DNA from: Haloferax marinisediminis
GTDB taxonomy: Archaea; Halobacteriota; Halobacteria; Halobacteriales; Haloferacaceae
NCBI RefSeq assembly: GCF_009674585.1
Contig: NZ_WKJP01000004.1
Location: forward strand, 186,001 to 250,000
Length of the DNA stretch: 64,000 nt
Direction: 5' to 3'
How positions within the stretch are numbered: the stretch's first letter is position 1; each line of letters opens with the position of its first letter. The notes below the pieces were generated by a model that had not been told where the DNA came from, made no database searches, and was given only the letters and a program-made list of their open reading frames with translations. Below, one piece after another: positions 8,100-16,439 of the stretch. The position numbers and the translations under genes are program-made.

Positions 8100-9917
8100 T
8101 CAGGCAGACCGGAGCTCTGCGGTTGCTCCCACGTCGAGTTCACCGTCTTCGATGACGACACCGTAGTTTTCTCGGGCTTCTTCGACAGAGACGAGTCCAT
8201 CGAGGTAGTCTTCGTAGACCTGTTCAGAGGGTCGTTCGTGTGGGTCACCGTAGCCACCGCCACTCGCCGTTTTGATGAGAACTCTGTCGCCTGCTTCGAA
8301 TTTGTACCCGGACTCTTTCGAGTTGAGGTCGATGACTTCTCCGTTTGCTTTGATGTGCTTGAGGTCACCGTGTGTCCCCTCGCCACCGCCGAACAGACCG
8401 TGTGGACGGTAGGTGTTTCCGTCTCCTTCCATCGTCATCACCGCGTTCGTCAGGAAGGTCGACTCACGGACGATACCGTGTCCTCCACGGTGTCTGCCGG
8501 CGCCGTGGCCGTCCTCTCGGAGACTGTAGTGCTCGACACGCATCGGATGTGAGAGTTCGATGTCTTCGACTGGCCGGTTCTTCGTGTTGTGGACGAGTGC
8601 ATCGACGGCGTCGAGTCCGTCGGCGGCCGGTCGTCCGCCGTACGACCCTTCGTTCACTTCGAGGTACACCCAGTACTCGCCTTCGTCGTTCGTTCCACCG
8701 TAACTGACGAAGTACACCTGTCCGCACGTGCCGGCGCACACTTTGTCGGGAATCGCTTCGGCGAGCGCCTGGATGATGAGGTCACTCATCTTGTCCACTT
8801 GGTTGATGCGAGCGAACGCCGACGTTGGTGGCGTCGGGTTGAACATACAGCCCGGTCTCGCTTTCGGGTGTACCGGTTCGAACGTCCCGGAGTTCTGTGG
8901 GAGATACTCGTCGCGGACGAACGTATCCATCAGTATCGACCGAATCGTGAAGTAGATACAGACGTCTGTCGACCCGTGGAACGGGATGTTGTATCCGGTT
9001 GGCGTCTGGTCGGCCGACTTGCTCATGTCGACGGTGATGTCGCTCCCATCGACGGTCACCTCGACTGCGATTTTCAGACGCTTCCCACGGTTGCGGCCGT
9101 CGTCGTCGAGGTAGTCTTCTGCGTAGTACGTTCCGTCGGGAATCTTCCGAATCTCGTTGCGGAGGAGCGCCTCGGCGTAGTCCATGAGCGCCTCGCCCGC
9201 CTGCTGAATCTCTTCGAGACCGTACTTCTCGACGAGTGCGAGATATCGGTCTTTTCCGACGTTACACGAGGAAATCTGGGCTTGGAGGTCGCCGATGACC
9301 TCACGTGGCGTTCGAACGTTGTCTTGGATGAAGTTCCATATCTCGTCTACCCGCTCGCCCTCGTCGTACACTTTGGTCGCACGGAAGAGGCTTCCCTCTG
9401 CGTACATGTCTTCGAGGTCGATGGCAAGTCCGGGTGTCGCAGACCCGATGTCGAGGTGGTGCGCAGTGTTGGCCGCCCACGCGATGTGTTCTCCGTTGTA
9501 GAAGATGGGCACCGCAACCGCGATGTCGGGTGAGTGACTCGCTCCGTAGTGTGGGTGGTTGTGGATGAATACGTCACCCTCTTTGATTGCGTCTTCTCGT
9601 TCGATGCCGCGCTCTTCGAACGTTTTGTACATCCCGTCGAGATACCCGATGAGTGACCCGACGTGCATCGGTGTGGAGTCACTCTCACAGAGTTCGCGGC
9701 AGTCGGTCGTGAAGATGCCTGCACCCATGTCTTCGCTCTCTCGGATAATCGAGGAGTACGACGACCGGATGAGTTTGTAGGCCATCTCCTGGGCGATGGT
9801 GTCGAGTTCTCCGCCGATGACTTGCATCGTCACCGGGTCGATATCTCGCTCGCGGAGGATGTCCGCTGCGCTCGGTTCGTACGTGCTGTCGTCGCTATCG
9901 TGGCTTTCAGTACTCAT
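8100..9917 (-). CDS. hyuB: Hydantoinase B/oxoprolinase family subunit (first pair)
   Basis: 605-aa HyuB-type subunit. Recognisable segments are DPVTMQVIGGELDTIAQEM near the N-terminus, the family block around FIHNHPHYGASHSPDIAV (about 113-130, putative metal ligands), GLAIDLEDMYAEG, and a C-terminal GGHGIVRESTFL region followed by SGGGYGDP near the end. HyuB forms a complex with HyuA; together they hydrolyse or carboxylate a cyclic amide or ketone with ATP (N-methylhydantoinase, 5-oxoprolinase, acetone or acetophenone carboxylase). Its start lies one base beyond the hyuA stop codon, so the two are translationally linked. The real substrate is not readable from the sequence. Confidence 0.93.
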   Translation of the reverse strand: MSTESHDSDDSTYEPSAADILRERDIDPVTMQVIGGELDTIAQEMAYKLIRSSYSSIIRESEDMGAGIFTTDCRELCESDSTPMHVGSLIGYLDGMYKTFEERGIEREDAIKEGDVFIHNHPHYGASHSPDIAVAVPIFYNGEHIAWAANTAHHLDIGSATPGLAIDLEDMYAEGSLFRATKVYDEGERVDEIWNFIQDNVRTPREVIGDLQAQISSCNVGKDRYLALVEKYGLEEIQQAGEALMDYAEALLRNEIRKIPDGTYYAEDYLDDDGRNRGKRLKIAVEVTVDGSDITVDMSKSADQTPTGYNIPFHGSTDVCIYFTIRSILMDTFVRDEYLPQNSGTFEPVHPKARPGCMFNPTPPTSAFARINQVDKMSDLIIQALAEAIPDKVCAGTCGQVYFVSYGGTNDEGEYWVYLEVNEGSYGGRPAADGLDAVDALVHNTKNRPVEDIELSHPMRVEHYSLREDGHGAGRHRGGHGIVRESTFLTNAVMTMEGDGNTYRPHGLFGGGEGTHGDLKHIKANGEVIDLNSKESGYKFEAGDRVLIKTASGGGYGDPHERPSEQVYEDYLDGLVSVEEARENYGVVIEDGELDVGATAELRSA

Positions 9918-9918
9918 A

Positions 9919-12021
9919 TCAGTCTCCCTTCTGCAGTTCGATGGACCCGTTGGCCAGCACAGTTGCCGTCCAACCGGGATGTACGACCACCGTGCTGTCG
10001 AACTCGTCGACGATGGCCGGGCCGGAGATTACGTTTCCAACCTTCAGTTGTTCGCGGTCAAATCTCGAGACAGTCATCTCTGCCGGTGCGTCGGACGTAC
10101 CGAAGTACACGGTCGCCTCGGTCGTCTGGGCCGCCGAGGGGTCTTCGTCACCCTCGTCGAGCGTCGCCGGGACGTAGGATTGGATGTCGCCGACGGCCGT
10201 CACACGCAGGTTGAGAAGTTCGACCGGGTCCTTCTCGAAGTAGTGGCCGTACTCTGTCTCGTGTTTCTCCTCGAATCGTTCGCGGACTCGCGCGTGCCAG
10301 TCGCCATCGGTGCCGTCGAAGTCGACGTTCAACTCGTAGCCCTGTCCCTCGTACAGACAATCGACAGACTGACGGAACGTCCACTGCGATTCGTCGATTT
10401 CGTCTCGCTCGAGTTGGGCACGACCACGAGCGACCAGTTCGTCGAATGCCTCGTCGATGTAGTTCCCGTCGACTTCGTCGAGTGGGCTACTCACCGTCTG
10501 TTGGTAGTCGTACTTGACGTTCCCCGTCAGAAGTCCTCGTGCTGAGGCGATACCGGGAGATGGTGGGATGAGCACGGTACCGACTTCGAGTTCGTCGGCG
10601 ATGCTTGCGGCGTGCATCGGACCGGCACCTCCGAACGCGACAATCGTGTACTCACGTGGGTCGTACCCGCGTTGGACAGTCTGTTCGCGGATGGCGCGAT
10701 ACATGTTCGTGTTCGCCACTTCGAGTGTGGCGAGGGCGGCCCGTTCGGGTGTCTCGAATCGGGCTTGCTCGGCGCGGTCGCAGAGTTGTGTCTGAAGCGC
10801 GTCTCGCGAGAGGCTTGGGTCGAGGTCAAGGTTTCCACCGAGGAACGTCTGGGGGTCGATTCGACCCAGAACGACTTGTGCGTCGGTCGTCGTCGGTTGG
10901 TCGTTCCCTCGTGCGTAACAGGCTGGCCCGGGGTTTGCGCCGGCACTCTTCGGACCGACGTTGAATCCCATTGCACCGTCGAACCAGGCGATAGACCCGC
11001 CACCCGCACCAATCGTCGCGATGTCGAGCATCGGCGAAATCGTTGGGTAGCCACCGACAGTACTGTCACGGGGGTCGCGTTCGAGGACACGGCCGGGGAT
11101 AACTGAGATGTCGGCGCTCGTTCCGCCCATGTCCAACATAATGAGGTTCGGTTGACCGACGTTGTTCCCTTCGAACTCAGCAGAGAGAACGCCTGCAGCA
11201 GGCCCAGAGACGAGCGTCGTCACCGGCTTCTCAGCGACGTTTTGTACACTCGCCATCCCCCCGTTCGACTGCATAATGAGAACCTCGGCGTCGAACCCTT
11301 CCTCTGCGAGGCGTTCTTGGAGACGGTTGAGGTACGTAGACATCACGGGCTCGAGGCGTGCGTTGATCGCCGTCGTCGTAAACCGCTCGAATTCTCGGAA
11401 CTGGGCCACGACGTCGCTCGACGTCGAGACGTGAATGTCCGGATAGTGTTCGAGAATCAGCTCTTTCGTTCGGTTTTCGTGGTCACGGTTGAGGTACGAG
11501 TGAAGATAACAGACTGCGATAGATTCGATGCCGTCGTTTACGAGTTCTTCTGTCGCCTGCAGGACTTCGTCCTCGTCGAGTGGGGTGATAACCTCCCCGG
11601 GTGGATGGATTCGTTCTGTTACTTCCTTCCGGTGTCGTCGTTTGACGATTGGATTCTCTTGCCACGGGATGGTCTGCTGGAGAGAGAAACTGTGTGGCTT
11701 GCGGTGTCGTCCAATGTGGAGGACGTCGCGGAATCCTTTCGTCGTCAATAGACCTGTCTTTGCACCTTCGTTCTCGATGAGTGCGTTCGTTGCCACGGTT
11801 GTCCCGTGGAGAATTTGGTCCACTTCCGACGGCTCGATATCTGCAATTTTACATACTTCAGTGATGCCAGTGACGGTCGAGACGGACGGGTCGTCGGTCG
11901 AGGGTGTCTTGAAAATATATTCGTCGTCCCCTGCGACGAGGATGACGTCTGTATTCGTACCACCAACGTCAACACCGACACGGATTCCATTACCACTATT
12001 GCTATTGCTATGCATACCCAT
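9919..12021 (-). CDS. hyuA: Hydantoinase A/oxoprolinase family subunit (first pair)
   Basis: 700-aa HyuA-type subunit with an ASKHA (hexokinase/actin-like) nucleotide fold. The N-terminal phosphate loop is in VGVDVGGTNTDVILVA (about 15-30). Other family blocks are HGTTVATNALIE (about 80-90), VSGPAAGVL (about 265), MLDMGGTSADISV (about 290-305), AGGGSIAWFD and a GGAGPMHA motif near 480. It uses ATP to activate the cyclic amide in the HyuAB complex. It begins with ATG at 12021; a second ATG two codons later is equally possible. The next 12 or so residues (Asn/Ser/His-rich) are poorly conserved in the family. It diverges from the PH/SHOCT gene, and the 104-base gap carries its TATA box. Confidence 0.93.
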   Translation of the reverse strand: MGMHSNSNSGNGIRVGVDVGGTNTDVILVAGDDEYIFKTPSTDDPSVSTVTGITEVCKIADIEPSEVDQILHGTTVATNALIENEGAKTGLLTTKGFRDVLHIGRHRKPHSFSLQQTIPWQENPIVKRRHRKEVTERIHPPGEVITPLDEDEVLQATEELVNDGIESIAVCYLHSYLNRDHENRTKELILEHYPDIHVSTSSDVVAQFREFERFTTTAINARLEPVMSTYLNRLQERLAEEGFDAEVLIMQSNGGMASVQNVAEKPVTTLVSGPAAGVLSAEFEGNNVGQPNLIMLDMGGTSADISVIPGRVLERDPRDSTVGGYPTISPMLDIATIGAGGGSIAWFDGAMGFNVGPKSAGANPGPACYARGNDQPTTTDAQVVLGRIDPQTFLGGNLDLDPSLSRDALQTQLCDRAEQARFETPERAALATLEVANTNMYRAIREQTVQRGYDPREYTIVAFGGAGPMHAASIADELEVGTVLIPPSPGIASARGLLTGNVKYDYQQTVSSPLDEVDGNYIDEAFDELVARGRAQLERDEIDESQWTFRQSVDCLYEGQGYELNVDFDGTDGDWHARVRERFEEKHETEYGHYFEKDPVELLNLRVTAVGDIQSYVPATLDEGDEDPSAAQTTEATVYFGTSDAPAEMTVSRFDREQLKVGNVISGPAIVDEFDSTVVVHPGWTATVLANGSIELQKGD

Positions 12022-12040
12022 GGAATCATTCCCTTTCTAC

Positions 12041-12050
12041 GATTTATCTG
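12041..12050 (-). promoter_or_regulatory. Probable TATA box of hyuA (first pair)
   Basis: On the minus strand this reads CAGATAAATC, centred about 24 bases before the ATG at 12021, as expected for a leaderless hyuA-hyuB transcript. Confidence 0.45.
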
Positions 12051-12125
12051 TTTCTATCAAAATAGGCACACACAGTCGTCTATTTCCCAACCAATCGGTG
12101 ACTCACACACGCGAAAGAACCAACT

Positions 12126-12773
12126 ATGTCGGTATCCTCTCATGAATCAATGACCGACATCGAACGGCGTGACGGGACGCTTTCTGACGACGGAGACGAG
12201 TTGTCGACCCTTGCCGACCAAGCGGAGGGTGCGTCGGTCACGCCGGAGGGGCTCGCAGCGGTGACTGGTACGGGTTCGACTACGCTCAGAGATATTCTCG
12301 ACACGGACGAACTCCCACAGTATCTTCTCGAAGGGACGATGCTCGACATCGTAACTGGAGACGAACCGGCGCGAAAGATGGCGGGTCGAGACGGGTCGAC
12401 GTACACGCTCTTCACAGACCGTGCCGTCCACTTCGTCGTTCAGTATCCTGACCGACTCGACACACGAACCACACCGTACGAAACCATCCGTGCGGTGACC
12501 ATCCAGACGGTCGGCCAGAACATTCGGCTTCAGGTCGAGACAGCAGGCGTCAGTTACGTCGCGTACCCGTCGGCGACGTCGGTCGAAGAATGCAAAGCTG
12601 CTGTCGAGTTTGCAGAAAAGCAGGTGGAGGAATCGGCAGCCAGTGGTGACCGCGTCGGGAAGTCTGGTGAGGTGCTCGACGCCCTCGAACGACTCGCTGC
12701 TCTGCGTGACCGTGGTGCTCTCACCGACGAAGAGTTCGAGTCGAAGAAGGCCGACCTCCTCGACCGACTCTAA
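12126..12773 (+). CDS. PH-like domain protein with C-terminal SHOCT motif
   Basis: 215-aa soluble acidic protein. Residues about 75-165 look like a bacterial/archaeal PH-like (bPH) domain, with beta-rich stretches around YTLFTDRAVHFVVQYPDR and TTPYETIRAVTIQTVG. The last 30 residues form a SHOCT motif (LERLAALRDRGALTDEEFE), a short helical oligomerisation element common at archaeal C-termini. No enzymatic motif is seen. The start could be ATG 12126 or ATG 12150; the eight residues between them are not informative. It diverges from hyuA and is followed by unrelated small genes, so it is probably housekeeping sequence caught inside the catabolic island. Confidence 0.75.
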   Translation: MSVSSHESMTDIERRDGTLSDDGDELSTLADQAEGASVTPEGLAAVTGTGSTTLRDILDTDELPQYLLEGTMLDIVTGDEPARKMAGRDGSTYTLFTDRAVHFVVQYPDRLDTRTTPYETIRAVTIQTVGQNIRLQVETAGVSYVAYPSATSVEECKAAVEFAEKQVEESAASGDRVGKSGEVLDALERLAALRDRGALTDEEFESKKADLLDRL

Positions 12774-12860
12774 CCACCGCTTCGACCAACTCTGACCACC
12801 ACGGTCGTTCTGCGGTCCTCTTTATTACTACCCCCTGTGTCAGTTGGTGTGGCGAATCAC

Positions 12861-13292
12861 ATGTCCGAGACCCACGTGGCCGAACTCACGAACGAAGCGG
12901 AGTGGATGGATGCGTATCCCGTCCTCTCTGAACTACGCCCTGTCGACGAGGAGACGTACCTCCAGTATCTTCGGACGATGGCAGGAGAGGGCTACCGTCT
13001 GTTCGCTCTCTTCGAGGATGACGAAATCCTCGCTGTCGCTGGCGTCCGAATGTCGACTACCCTCTATCACGGAAAACACGCGTGGGTGTACGACCTCGTC
13101 ACTCGCGAGGACCGACGTTCGGAGGGACATGGTCGACGGCTCCTCACGTTCGTCGAAGACTGGGCAAGGGACCACGACTGTGCTGTCCTCGAACTCGCCT
13201 CGGGTCTCTGGAGAGACGATGCACACCGGTTCTACGAGGAACATACAGGGTACGACCGCTACTGCTACACGTTCAAGAAAGACCTGATGTAG
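12861..13292 (+). CDS. GNAT family N-acetyltransferase
   Basis: 143-aa GNAT protein. The acetyl-CoA pyrophosphate-binding motif is EDRRSEGHGRRLLTFVEDWA (consensus R/Q-x-x-G-x-G/A), preceded by the typical central strands (DDEILAVAGVRM). A C-terminal tyrosine-rich strand (YRYCYTF-like) closes the fold. The ATG at 12861 is preferred over the in-frame GTG at 12837 because homologous sequence appears to start at SETHVAEL. The acceptor substrate (protein N-terminus, small amine or amino acid) cannot be inferred. It is a single gene with no visible functional tie to the catabolic genes on either side. Confidence 0.82.
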   Translation: MSETHVAELTNEAEWMDAYPVLSELRPVDEETYLQYLRTMAGEGYRLFALFEDDEILAVAGVRMSTTLYHGKHAWVYDLVTREDRRSEGHGRRLLTFVEDWARDHDCAVLELASGLWRDDAHRFYEEHTGYDRYCYTFKKDLM

Positions 13293-13391
13293 GTCATACG
13301 AGAGGCTGTACCACTCTGCACACCCTGTGTTTGCCATCATTTTTCGGGCACACACTTATGATACCGTTCGTCGAAGAATTTGAGCAAGCAC

Positions 13392-13826
13392 ATGATTGAA
13401 CACATTCTCATTGCAATCGGTGAGAAACGGATGCACGTCGAGGAAGTAACCGAACACGCCGTGGAAATTGCATCTGCTGTTGGCGCTGACATCACCTTGT
13501 TACGTGTGTACCCGAAAGGTGAGTTCGAAAAACGACTGGAAGAGTTCAGTTACGACTCCGCAGACCCCACTGACATCGCGAAACGAAACTCGCAGGTCAG
13601 AGACGCAGCGCATATCGTTCGGGACGCCGGTCTCGAGTTGACGATCGCTGGTGTCGTTGGAAACCCCGGAACTGAGGTGGTCTCGTACGTGGAGGAACAC
13701 GATATCGACCACGTCTTCATCGGCGGGCGAAGGCGGTCACCGACCGGAAAAGCGCTCATGGGAAGTACCAGTCAGGAGATTCTCCTTGGCCTGTCGGTTC
13801 CGTGTACGGTGCTAAAGTTGGGGTGA
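13392..13826 (+). CDS. Universal stress protein (UspA family)
   Basis: 144-aa Usp domain protein. It starts with the core strand MIEHILIAIGEK and ends with the nucleotide-binding loop in IGGRRRSPTGKALMGSTS, matching the G-2x-G-9x-G-S/T pattern of ATP-binding members. The central segment IVRDAGLELTIAGVVG and the EHDIDHVFIGG strand are typical. An in-frame TTG four codons upstream is less likely than the ATG at 13392. These proteins bind ATP or AMP and modulate stress or transport functions; haloarchaea carry dozens. It sits immediately before the ABC ATPase pair, and Usp genes often neighbour transporters. Confidence 0.88.
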   Translation: MIEHILIAIGEKRMHVEEVTEHAVEIASAVGADITLLRVYPKGEFEKRLEEFSYDSADPTDIAKRNSQVRDAAHIVRDAGLELTIAGVVGNPGTEVVSYVEEHDIDHVFIGGRRRSPTGKALMGSTSQEILLGLSVPCTVLKLG

Positions 13827-13936
13827 CTGAATCCAAACATAACTGTTCTTAGAACCAACTAAACTGCCGAAAATGGGCGGAAGGGTTGGTGTAGTACCGG
13901 AATTCCCTTTTGGAGCACTGCTGCAATCGCCCCAAA

Positions 13937-13945
13937 AGTATTAAA
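13937..13945 (+). promoter_or_regulatory. Probable TATA box of the ABC ATPase operon
   Basis: AGTATTAAA is preceded by CCCCAAA (BRE-like purine/C context) and centred about 29 bases before the ATG at 13970. This supports 13970 rather than upstream codons as the start. Confidence 0.5.
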
Positions 13946-13969
13946 TTCGCTGTTATCGATTCGACTACC

Positions 13970-15118
13970 ATGGGTGCCGTAAACATGAGTGAGAATGCCA
14001 TATCTATCGTCTCACTCGAAAAGTCATTTTCCAACGAACAAGTTCTCAAAGGGGTAGATTTCTCGATCGAACCCTCGGAACTCTGTGTCATTGTCGGACC
14101 GAGTGGGAGTGGAAAGTCGACCCTCCTCAAGTGTATCGCTGGTCTCGTCTCCTTCGACAGAGGGGAGGTACTGATTGATGGGGCGAGCGTCGGTAGTATC
14201 CCAGTCGAAAAGCGAGACCTCGGCTACGTATTTCAGGACTTCGAGGAACGTCTGTTCCCGCATATGACCGTCGGTGAGAACGTCGCGTTTGGCCTTCGCC
14301 AGTCTGAAGAAAACTTCAGCGACGACGCAATCCAGCAGAAGATCGACGAATCGCTGGAGTTGCTCGCCATCACGGAGACGAAAGACACTCTCCCTTCGGA
14401 ACTCAGTGGTGGGCAGCAACAACGGGTCGAACTCGCACGAAACCTCGTCCGTGGGTGTGACATCATGCTCCTCGACGACCCACTAGCTGACCTCGACTAC
14501 AAACTTCAAAAGCGGATGGAGCTCGAGATTCGACGAATCCACGAGACGCTCGGAAGCACGTTCGTTTACGTCACCCACAATCAAGACCAAGCGCTCAAAC
14601 TCGCCGACAAACTCGTGGTCATCAATCAGGGAATGATCGAGCAGATTGGGACACCAGACGAGGTGTATCAGAACCCTGCGACAGCGTTCGTCGGTCGATT
14701 CATCGGTGACTCAGACCCGCTTTTAGGCGAGGTCGTCGGTACCGACGGTGCGAACGTTCGTGTCGACACGCCAGTCGGCGAAATCGTCGCAAAGCCACGC
14801 GGCGATACTCCGGACGTGGGGACGGAAGTTATGATACTCGTCAGACCTGAGGACATAACCATCGGTCAGGGGACTGCTGAACTGGACAACGACCTGCCGG
14901 CGACAGTCCAAGGGCGGACCTACACCGGGGAGCGGACCGAATTCACAGTGAGACTCGACGGTGACGCCGAGGACTTCCAGGTCGTCGTCAGTGGGAACGT
15001 TCCGCTCGAAGCGTTCGGGAACCGGACGAGAATTGGCTGGAACGCAGACGAGGGCGTCGCCTACGATACCCTCAGTGTGGTCGAGACTGTGACTGTCGAC
15101 GACCTCATGGAGGTGTAA
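13970..15118 (+). CDS. ABC transporter ATPase 1, with Asp in place of the catalytic Glu
   Basis: 382-aa ATPase of the spermidine/putrescine/iron/maltose-type importer class, with a C-terminal TOBE regulatory region (about 250-370). Counting from MSENA at 13985, the Walker A is GPSGSGKST at 38-46 and the Q-loop is FQDF near 84. The signature LSGGQQQR is intact, and an H-loop His is present in YVTHNQ. The Walker B block reads IMLLDDPLADLD: the residue after the Walker B Asp, normally the catalytic Glu, is Asp. This is the change seen in degenerate sites of asymmetric ABC pairs. It is followed after two bases by a second, canonical ATPase, so the two probably form a heterodimer serving the permeases at 20306 and 25043. 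ATG 13985 is an alternative start. Confidence 0.9.
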   Translation: MGAVNMSENAISIVSLEKSFSNEQVLKGVDFSIEPSELCVIVGPSGSGKSTLLKCIAGLVSFDRGEVLIDGASVGSIPVEKRDLGYVFQDFEERLFPHMTVGENVAFGLRQSEENFSDDAIQQKIDESLELLAITETKDTLPSELSGGQQQRVELARNLVRGCDIMLLDDPLADLDYKLQKRMELEIRRIHETLGSTFVYVTHNQDQALKLADKLVVINQGMIEQIGTPDEVYQNPATAFVGRFIGDSDPLLGEVVGTDGANVRVDTPVGEIVAKPRGDTPDVGTEVMILVRPEDITIGQGTAELDNDLPATVQGRTYTGERTEFTVRLDGDAEDFQVVVSGNVPLEAFGNRTRIGWNADEGVAYDTLSVVETVTVDDLMEV

Positions 15119-15120
15119 TC

Positions 15121-16317
15121 ATGTCTAACGCAAACCTCGACGACAAGACTGAACCGAAACAGCAAGCCACCATCGACGACCGAGAGAACGTGCTCAAGGT
15201 CGAGGGACTCACCAAAATCTACCCCGATGGCACCCTCGCAGTCGACGATATCGACTTCCAGATAAAAGCCGGCGACTTCTGTGTCATCATCGGTCCATCC
15301 GGTTGTGGTAAGTCGACGACGCTGCACTCACTCGTCGGAAAGATTCCCCCAACAGAAGGGAAAGTCATCCTCGACGGAAAAGACATCACGCACGCGCCAA
15401 CCTACGAGCGTGATATCGGTCTCGTGTTCCAGGACTTCCAGCTGTTCCCCCACCTGACGGTCGAAGAGAACATCATCTACGGGCTCAAGCGGATGGACCT
15501 TCCAAAGGACGTTATCGACGAACGTCTCGAGAACGTCCTCGAGATGATGCAGCTCCACGAACTCCGGGCGCGACCGCCGAAAGAACTGTCTTCTGGGCAG
15601 AAACAGCGGGTCGCACTGGCACGGAGTCTCGTGTTAGAGCCGAAACTCCTGTTGCTGGACGAACCGCTCGGGGACATGGACTACAAACTCCAAAAGCGAA
15701 TGGAGCGCGAACTCCTTCGCATCCACCGCGAACTCGACACGACGTTCGTCTACGTGACGCACGACCAGACGCAAGCGATGCGCCTCGCAGACCAGGTCAT
15801 CGTGATGAACGGTGGAAAAATCGAACACAGCGCACCTGTCGAAGAGGTCTACAACGAACCGAACACTGCCTTCGTTGCGGCGTTCGTCGGCGATTCGAAC
15901 ATGTTCGACGGTGAAATCGTCGGTCTCTCCGAGGACGAATCGGTCGCGACAGTGCAGACCTCGTTCGGCGAGTTCACCGTTTCGACCGCAAATCTTCACT
16001 CGCCACCCGCCGACATCGTCGGCAAGCGAATGCCCTTTGCGGTGCGTCCGCAGTTCGTCAAACTCGGTGGAGACACCGATAACACGCTCGAATGTCGCGT
16101 CGAAGACGTCATCTACCAGTCCGGCAGTGGGACGCAGGTCATCCTGTTCGCCGAGACGGACGAGGGTGAAGAAGAGATTCAACTGAAGTCAGAAGACTAT
16201 CTCGAAGTCGACGAAGACCGCGTCACGGTTGGATGGGACACCGAGAACACTATCATTCTCGAACGGACGAGTGTCGTCGATGGCATCGACCTCGACACCG
16301 ATATCCTCGGGAAGTAA
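15121..16317 (+). CDS. ABC transporter ATPase 2, canonical catalytic site
   Basis: 398-aa importer ATPase with all catalytic elements: Walker A GPSGCGKST (about 60), Q-loop FQDFQ, signature LSSGQKQR, Walker B LLLLDEPLGDMD with catalytic Glu, and H-loop in YVTHDQ. A C-terminal TOBE-like regulatory domain follows (about 260-395), as in PotA, FbpC and MalK. The first 20 residues are an acidic/Lys extension. It starts two bases after the stop of ATPase 1, so it is almost surely co-transcribed. No permease is adjacent; the likely partners are the PotB/PotC-like permeases and binding protein further right in the island. A T-rich stretch (CGTTTTTGC near 16350) may end the transcript. Confidence 0.92.
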   Translation: MSNANLDDKTEPKQQATIDDRENVLKVEGLTKIYPDGTLAVDDIDFQIKAGDFCVIIGPSGCGKSTTLHSLVGKIPPTEGKVILDGKDITHAPTYERDIGLVFQDFQLFPHLTVEENIIYGLKRMDLPKDVIDERLENVLEMMQLHELRARPPKELSSGQKQRVALARSLVLEPKLLLLDEPLGDMDYKLQKRMERELLRIHRELDTTFVYVTHDQTQAMRLADQVIVMNGGKIEHSAPVEEVYNEPNTAFVAAFVGDSNMFDGEIVGLSEDESVATVQTSFGEFTVSTANLHSPPADIVGKRMPFAVRPQFVKLGGDTDNTLECRVEDVIYQSGSGTQVILFAETDEGEEEIQLKSEDYLEVDEDRVTVGWDTENTIILERTSVVDGIDLDTDILGK

Positions 16318-16408
16318 CTGCGCGGACCAGTTCGCTCACCGTTTCGTCGACCGTTTTTGCTTCTGAACCTCATGCCTGTTAGTGACACCCGTGGTAAACT
16401 GAGACAAA

Positions 16409-16418
16409 GATTTATCTA
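16409..16418 (+). promoter_or_regulatory. Probable TATA box of the carbamoylase-LLM operon
   Basis: GATTTATCTA is centred about 27 bases before the ATG at 16440, fitting leaderless transcription of the carbamoylase gene. Confidence 0.5.
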
Positions 16419-16439
16419 TCATTTCGGACACAGTCTAGT

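Noticed and set aside
8589-9533. 314-aa open frame on the plus strand
   Set aside because: It is antisense to the first hyuB; Val/Arg/His-rich with no family resemblance.
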